Shown here one piece after another: positions 61,435 to 64,000 of a DNA stretch of 64,000 bases. Numbering within the stretch: position 1 is the first letter of the stretch; the number at the start of each line of letters is the position of its first letter. The notes below the pieces were generated by a model. The model had not been told where the DNA came from. It did not search any database and saw only the letters and a program-made list of their open reading frames with translations. Location: positions 1-64,000 of the forward strand of contig NZ_JBNCMT010000015.1 of the NCBI RefSeq assembly GCF_049846925.1, in the 5' to 3' direction. The DNA comes from Brevibacillus_H sp049846925 (GTDB lineage: Bacteria; Bacillota; Bacilli; Brevibacillales; Brevibacillaceae). The position numbers and the translations under genes are program-made.

Positions 61435-62733
61435 ATGACTCAACCCATTCACGTCGCTGTCATTGGTCTTGGCTTCGTCGGATTGCCACTTGCCCTTACA
61501 TATGCAATGAAAGGTGCACAGGTTGTTGGGATTGACGCATTGCCAGCCGTAGTAGATGAAATCAATGCTGCCCATTCGCACCATCTGGAAAGCTATCAAG
61601 GCAAGTTGTTGGCCGAAATCCTGCGTGAACAACTGGATGCAGGGCGATTCAAAGCAACTACTTCCTATGAAGAGGCAGCCCAAAAGGTGAATAACTATAT
61701 TGTGACTGTGGGCCTTCCGGTGAATAACGGAGACCCGAATCTGCAACCGCTCAAAAACTGCGCTCACACACTTGGCAAGGTTCTGAAAAAAGGCGATACC
61801 GTTATGATTCGCAGCACGGTCGTTCCCGGTACTACTGAGGAAGTCATTCTGCCGATTTTGGAAGAAGTAAGTGGAATGAAGAGCGGGGAAGATTTCTATC
61901 TCACCTATTGCTCAGAACGCATTGCGGAAGGACGAGCTTTCGAGGAATTCATTAACTTCCCGCTCGTATTAGGCGGAGTGAACGAAGTAAGTGCCGAGAA
62001 AGGCAAGGAGCTGCTCTCCTTTATCAGCGAATCCGATATCACAATCTCGGATATCCGTGTTGTTGAAACAGCAAAGGTAATGGAAAATATTCAACGTGAT
62101 GTCAATATTGCGATGGTACAGGAATTTGCCCGTTTTGCTGAAGCGTTTCAAATCGACACATTTGAATTGATTAAAGTGGCCAATACACATAAACGTGTCA
62201 ATCTGTTGACTCCGGGCCCTGGTGTAGGCGGGTTCTGCTTGCCGAATGCGCTGCACTATTTGTCTCCGAAAGCAAACGAGCTAGGTGTGAGCCTGAGCCT
62301 CTTGCAAACGGCTCGCCGGATCAATGATGATGTACCGAATGTGCTCACCAATATGCTGGAGGAAGCGCTCCGTGAAGCAGGCAAAAGTCTTGCTGGTTCT
62401 CGTGTAGCCGTTCTTGGACTTGCCATGAAGGACTTCTCCAATGATGATCGTGTGAGTCCCGTCCATGATTTGATCAAGATTCTCCAATCGCGTGGAGTAG
62501 AGGTAGTATCTTTTGACCCTGCTGTACCGACTCCATACGATCACAAAAAAGCAACATTGGAGGAAGCAGTCAACGGCGCTGATGCGTTGTTCCTGACCGC
62601 ACTCCAACAGGAATTTGCTGAACTTGACTGGAGTCAGACGATTGCTCAAATGAGTAAGTCGCCAATTCTGTTTGATACAAAAAACCGCATTCCTCGTGAT
62701 CTGGATGCACAGGTAAAAGTAGTTCGAATCTAA
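61435..62733 (+). CDS. Nucleotide-sugar dehydrogenase (UDP-ManNAc/UDP-Glc type)
   Basis: 432 aa. NAD-binding Rossmann motif VAVIGLGFVGLPLALTYA at the N-terminus. The catalytic cysteine is in GPGVGGFCLPNAL, and a C-terminal nucleotide-sugar domain follows (GLAMKDFSNDDRVSPVHDLI; the usual arginine contact is present). It makes a uronic-acid sugar nucleotide for surface polysaccharide. The family includes WecC, TuaD and TagO-linked enzymes, and the exact substrate is undecided. No glycosyltransferase is adjacent. ATG 61435 follows AGAGGAG. Confidence 0.87.
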   Translation: MTQPIHVAVIGLGFVGLPLALTYAMKGAQVVGIDALPAVVDEINAAHSHHLESYQGKLLAEILREQLDAGRFKATTSYEEAAQKVNNYIVTVGLPVNNGDPNLQPLKNCAHTLGKVLKKGDTVMIRSTVVPGTTEEVILPILEEVSGMKSGEDFYLTYCSERIAEGRAFEEFINFPLVLGGVNEVSAEKGKELLSFISESDITISDIRVVETAKVMENIQRDVNIAMVQEFARFAEAFQIDTFELIKVANTHKRVNLLTPGPGVGGFCLPNALHYLSPKANELGVSLSLLQTARRINDDVPNVLTNMLEEALREAGKSLAGSRVAVLGLAMKDFSNDDRVSPVHDLIKILQSRGVEVVSFDPAVPTPYDHKKATLEEAVNGADALFLTALQQEFAELDWSQTIAQMSKSPILFDTKNRIPRDLDAQVKVVRI

Positions 62734-62743
62734 TTAAATCAAA

Positions 62744-62789
62744 TAAACCCCGCCCGACGAAAGCTGACGCTCTGATCGGACGGGGTTTT
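62744..62789. terminator. Terminator between converging genes
   Basis: AACCCCG-CCCGA / TCGGA-CGGGGTT stem with T-rich sequence on the plus side (TTTTAAATT) and TTTATTTGATT on the other strand; it serves both neighbours. Confidence 0.9.
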
Positions 62790-62792
62790 AAA

Positions 62793-63617
62793 TTAGCAAA
62801 ACGGAACAGTTGCAGCGAGGTTCAGCATCGCCCGCATCGTTCGATACATTTCGTATTGATCCTGTGCCTGATAGCTTACTTCTGTACTACCTGTATGATA
62901 AGTAGCTCCTGGAATAATTGACGCCATCTCTGCCTGACCAGCATGAGCAAATTCAATTCTGCATTGAAGAGGACGCTCTGTGGTAAGAGGCGAGATGCTG
63001 TGTCGATTAGACAGGGCTTCTTTTGTCTTTTGGCTTAATTCGCTTCGAGATCCTTCCAACGACAGGCAGATGGCAGAAGTGCGAGAGACGGCCTGCTTCA
63101 CAATGGCTGTACGGATTCCGGGAATCAGTTGTGCTGCTTCTTCGGCAATCCGGTCATCACCTGAGACCAGGCATACAGGTACACCGCAAAGGCCTGCATA
63201 AATGGCATTGAAGCCGAATTCGCCTACGATTTGACCGTTTATGTACATATTTTTGATGACAGAGGACATTGTATGACTGAGTACACCGGGGGAACCGTGA
63301 CGGGCATGGTAACCGATGAAGAAGGCAGCATCAAACGAGGAATCCAGTCCCTCCATCATGGAGTCATTGCGTGGCGTTCCACAAAGAAGCTTTGCCTTTG
63401 GGTGAAGTTGTTCAAGCAGGATGTTATTAAACGTATTGTGGCTGTCTGCAACCAGAATCTCATTTGCTCCGGCTTCCACCGCAGCTTCAATGACGGCATT
63501 CAGATCATTCATAATAAATTGGCGACCACGTTCGTAATTGTTATCTCCGGGATTGATATATGTCGGATCTGTTATGCCCGATATGCCCTCCATATCACAT
63601 GAAATAAACAGTTTCAT
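62793..63617 (-). CDS. dppA: D-aminopeptidase DppA (M55 family)
   Basis: 274 aa, the length of B. subtilis DppA. The known zinc ligands fall at identical positions: Asp8 and Glu10 (SCDMEGISG), His60 (ADSHN), His104 (GYHARHG) and Glu133 (VGEFG). His115 (LSHTMSS) is also kept. It releases D-amino acids such as D-Ala from peptides, a cell-wall recycling role. In B. subtilis dppA heads a dipeptide ABC operon; here it stands alone on the minus strand. Confidence 0.94.
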   Translation of the reverse strand: MKLFISCDMEGISGITDPTYINPGDNNYERGRQFIMNDLNAVIEAAVEAGANEILVADSHNTFNNILLEQLHPKAKLLCGTPRNDSMMEGLDSSFDAAFFIGYHARHGSPGVLSHTMSSVIKNMYINGQIVGEFGFNAIYAGLCGVPVCLVSGDDRIAEEAAQLIPGIRTAIVKQAVSRTSAICLSLEGSRSELSQKTKEALSNRHSISPLTTERPLQCRIEFAHAGQAEMASIIPGATYHTGSTEVSYQAQDQYEMYRTMRAMLNLAATVPFC

Positions 63618-63752
63618 CGAATCATTCCTCCATACTCATCATTCTCTAATAAAGAAGGTAAAAACCGGATTTTCAAAACTTATTAGAATTATATCGTAAA
63701 ATGAAAGGCCTGGCACAGAATTAAGTTATTCATTAATTTCAATGCATAAATA

Positions 63753-63781
63753 TTGACAGGAATTTTCAGACAAAATATAAT
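63753..63781 (+). promoter_or_regulatory. Sigma-A promoter of the ABC transporter gene
   Basis: Consensus TTGACA (63753-63758) and TATAAT (63776-63781), 17-base spacer. The untranslated leader to ATG 63958 would be about 170 nt. It contains only a small TTTCCG / CGGAAA hairpin, and no known riboswitch was recognised. The remaining 63618-63752 stretch holds the dppA upstream region and nothing else identified. Confidence 0.8.
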
Positions 63782-63957
63782 GAGAAAAAACAAATTGGAA
63801 ACGCTTTCCGTTATACGGAAAAAACCTTTTTATTGCACACATAATCAGAACACACACATGTTTGATCCAGCTTTTTATGTAAAGTGGGAGAAAAGGGAGG
63901 AAAATAGTCTGAAAAAAGGTAATATTCTAACTCGTTATTAGACCGGGGGGGATGTTA

Positions 63958-64000
63958 ATGATCGAAGTGAAAAATCTGTATAAGTCTTTCGATTCCTTAA
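63958..64000 (+). CDS. ABC transporter ATP-binding protein (partial, 5' end)
   Basis: The window ends 14 codons into this gene. MIEVKNLYKSFDSL is the usual first strand of ABC ATPase subunits, and GGGGGGGAT lies upstream as ribosome-binding site. Walker motifs are beyond the edge, so the transporter type cannot be given. Confidence 0.7.
   Translation, partial: MIEVKNLYKSFDSL

Noticed and set aside
63753..63941. 62-codon frame before the ABC gene
   Set aside because: It starts inside the TTGACA/TATAAT promoter, has no ribosome-binding site and reads as low-complexity basic sequence; treated as leader RNA.

Overview
The window reads as a chromosomal segment of an endospore-forming, moderately GC Gram-positive bacterium. 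It is most likely Brevibacillus or a close Paenibacillaceae relative. This rests on an SspI-type small acid-soluble spore protein, Bacillales gene orders (thrS-infC-rpmI-rplT, ilvBHC-leuAB, sspI-(ktrC)-ysgA-pheST, zapA-mutS2-yshE), T-box and SAM leader RNAs, MutS2, ZapA and strong GGAGG ribosome-binding sites with many GTG/TTG starts. The genus is an inference; no search was run.

Layout. 0-3.4 kb: thrS, then the L20-type leader and infC-rpmI-rplT (infC starts at ATT). 3.5-7.4 kb: two AT-rich exported proteins (PQQ-like propeller; leucine-rich repeats) that share a bacterial Ig-like domain. 7.6-13.8 kb: a transmembrane chemoreceptor, a SAM-riboswitch metI-metC operon, a small soluble chemoreceptor-like protein and a pirin. 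14-18.2 kb: sulfate assimilation, with sulfite reductase plus a small protein divergent from cysH-sat. 18.2-25 kb: ilvBHC-leuAB behind a sigma-A promoter, CodY-like boxes and a Leu T-box; leuCD are absent. 25-26.4 kb: a sodium:solute symporter.

26.6-37.5 kb is the main accessory region. It looks more AT-rich than its surroundings and carries a complete respiratory module: a membrane-anchored ABC-type substrate-binding protein, a sensor kinase, an NtrC-type sigma-54 activator, a consensus sigma-54 promoter with two upstream inverted repeats, TatA, a four-cluster ferredoxin subunit, an NrfD-like quinol subunit, a Tat-exported molybdopterin catalytic subunit of the tetrathionate/selenate/thiosulfate reductase type, and a TorD-like chaperone. 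A 129-bp IS3-family remnant marks its right edge. Together they predict anaerobic respiration on an oxidised sulfur or selenium compound, induced when the extracellular binding protein or kinase senses it.

37.6-43.3 kb (minus strand): TetR/MFS efflux pair with two matching operators, a KtrB-type K+ channel subunit, a DedA protein and a MocR regulator. 43.4-52.2 kb: moaB, a B12-radical SAM protein, DUF1294, an unrecognised exported protein, an M42 peptidase, sspI, the KtrC/KtrA K+ gating subunit, an rRNA methyltransferase, and DUF2225. 52.2-64 kb: Phe T-box and pheST, a HAD phosphatase, zapA, a GNAT remnant, a YvlD-like protein, mutS2, yshE, a 2Fe-2S ferredoxin, a 49-aa membrane peptide, a nucleotide-sugar dehydrogenase, D-aminopeptidase DppA, and the first codons of an ABC ATPase cut by the window edge.

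A dispersed palindromic element with ends GTTCAAAAAG / CTTTTTGAAC occurs three times at 200, 40 and 30 bp, and one copy appears to supply the -35 box of moaB. A second palindrome flanks the ilv-leu genes in opposite orientations. No rRNA, tRNA, CRISPR array or intact transposase was recognised.
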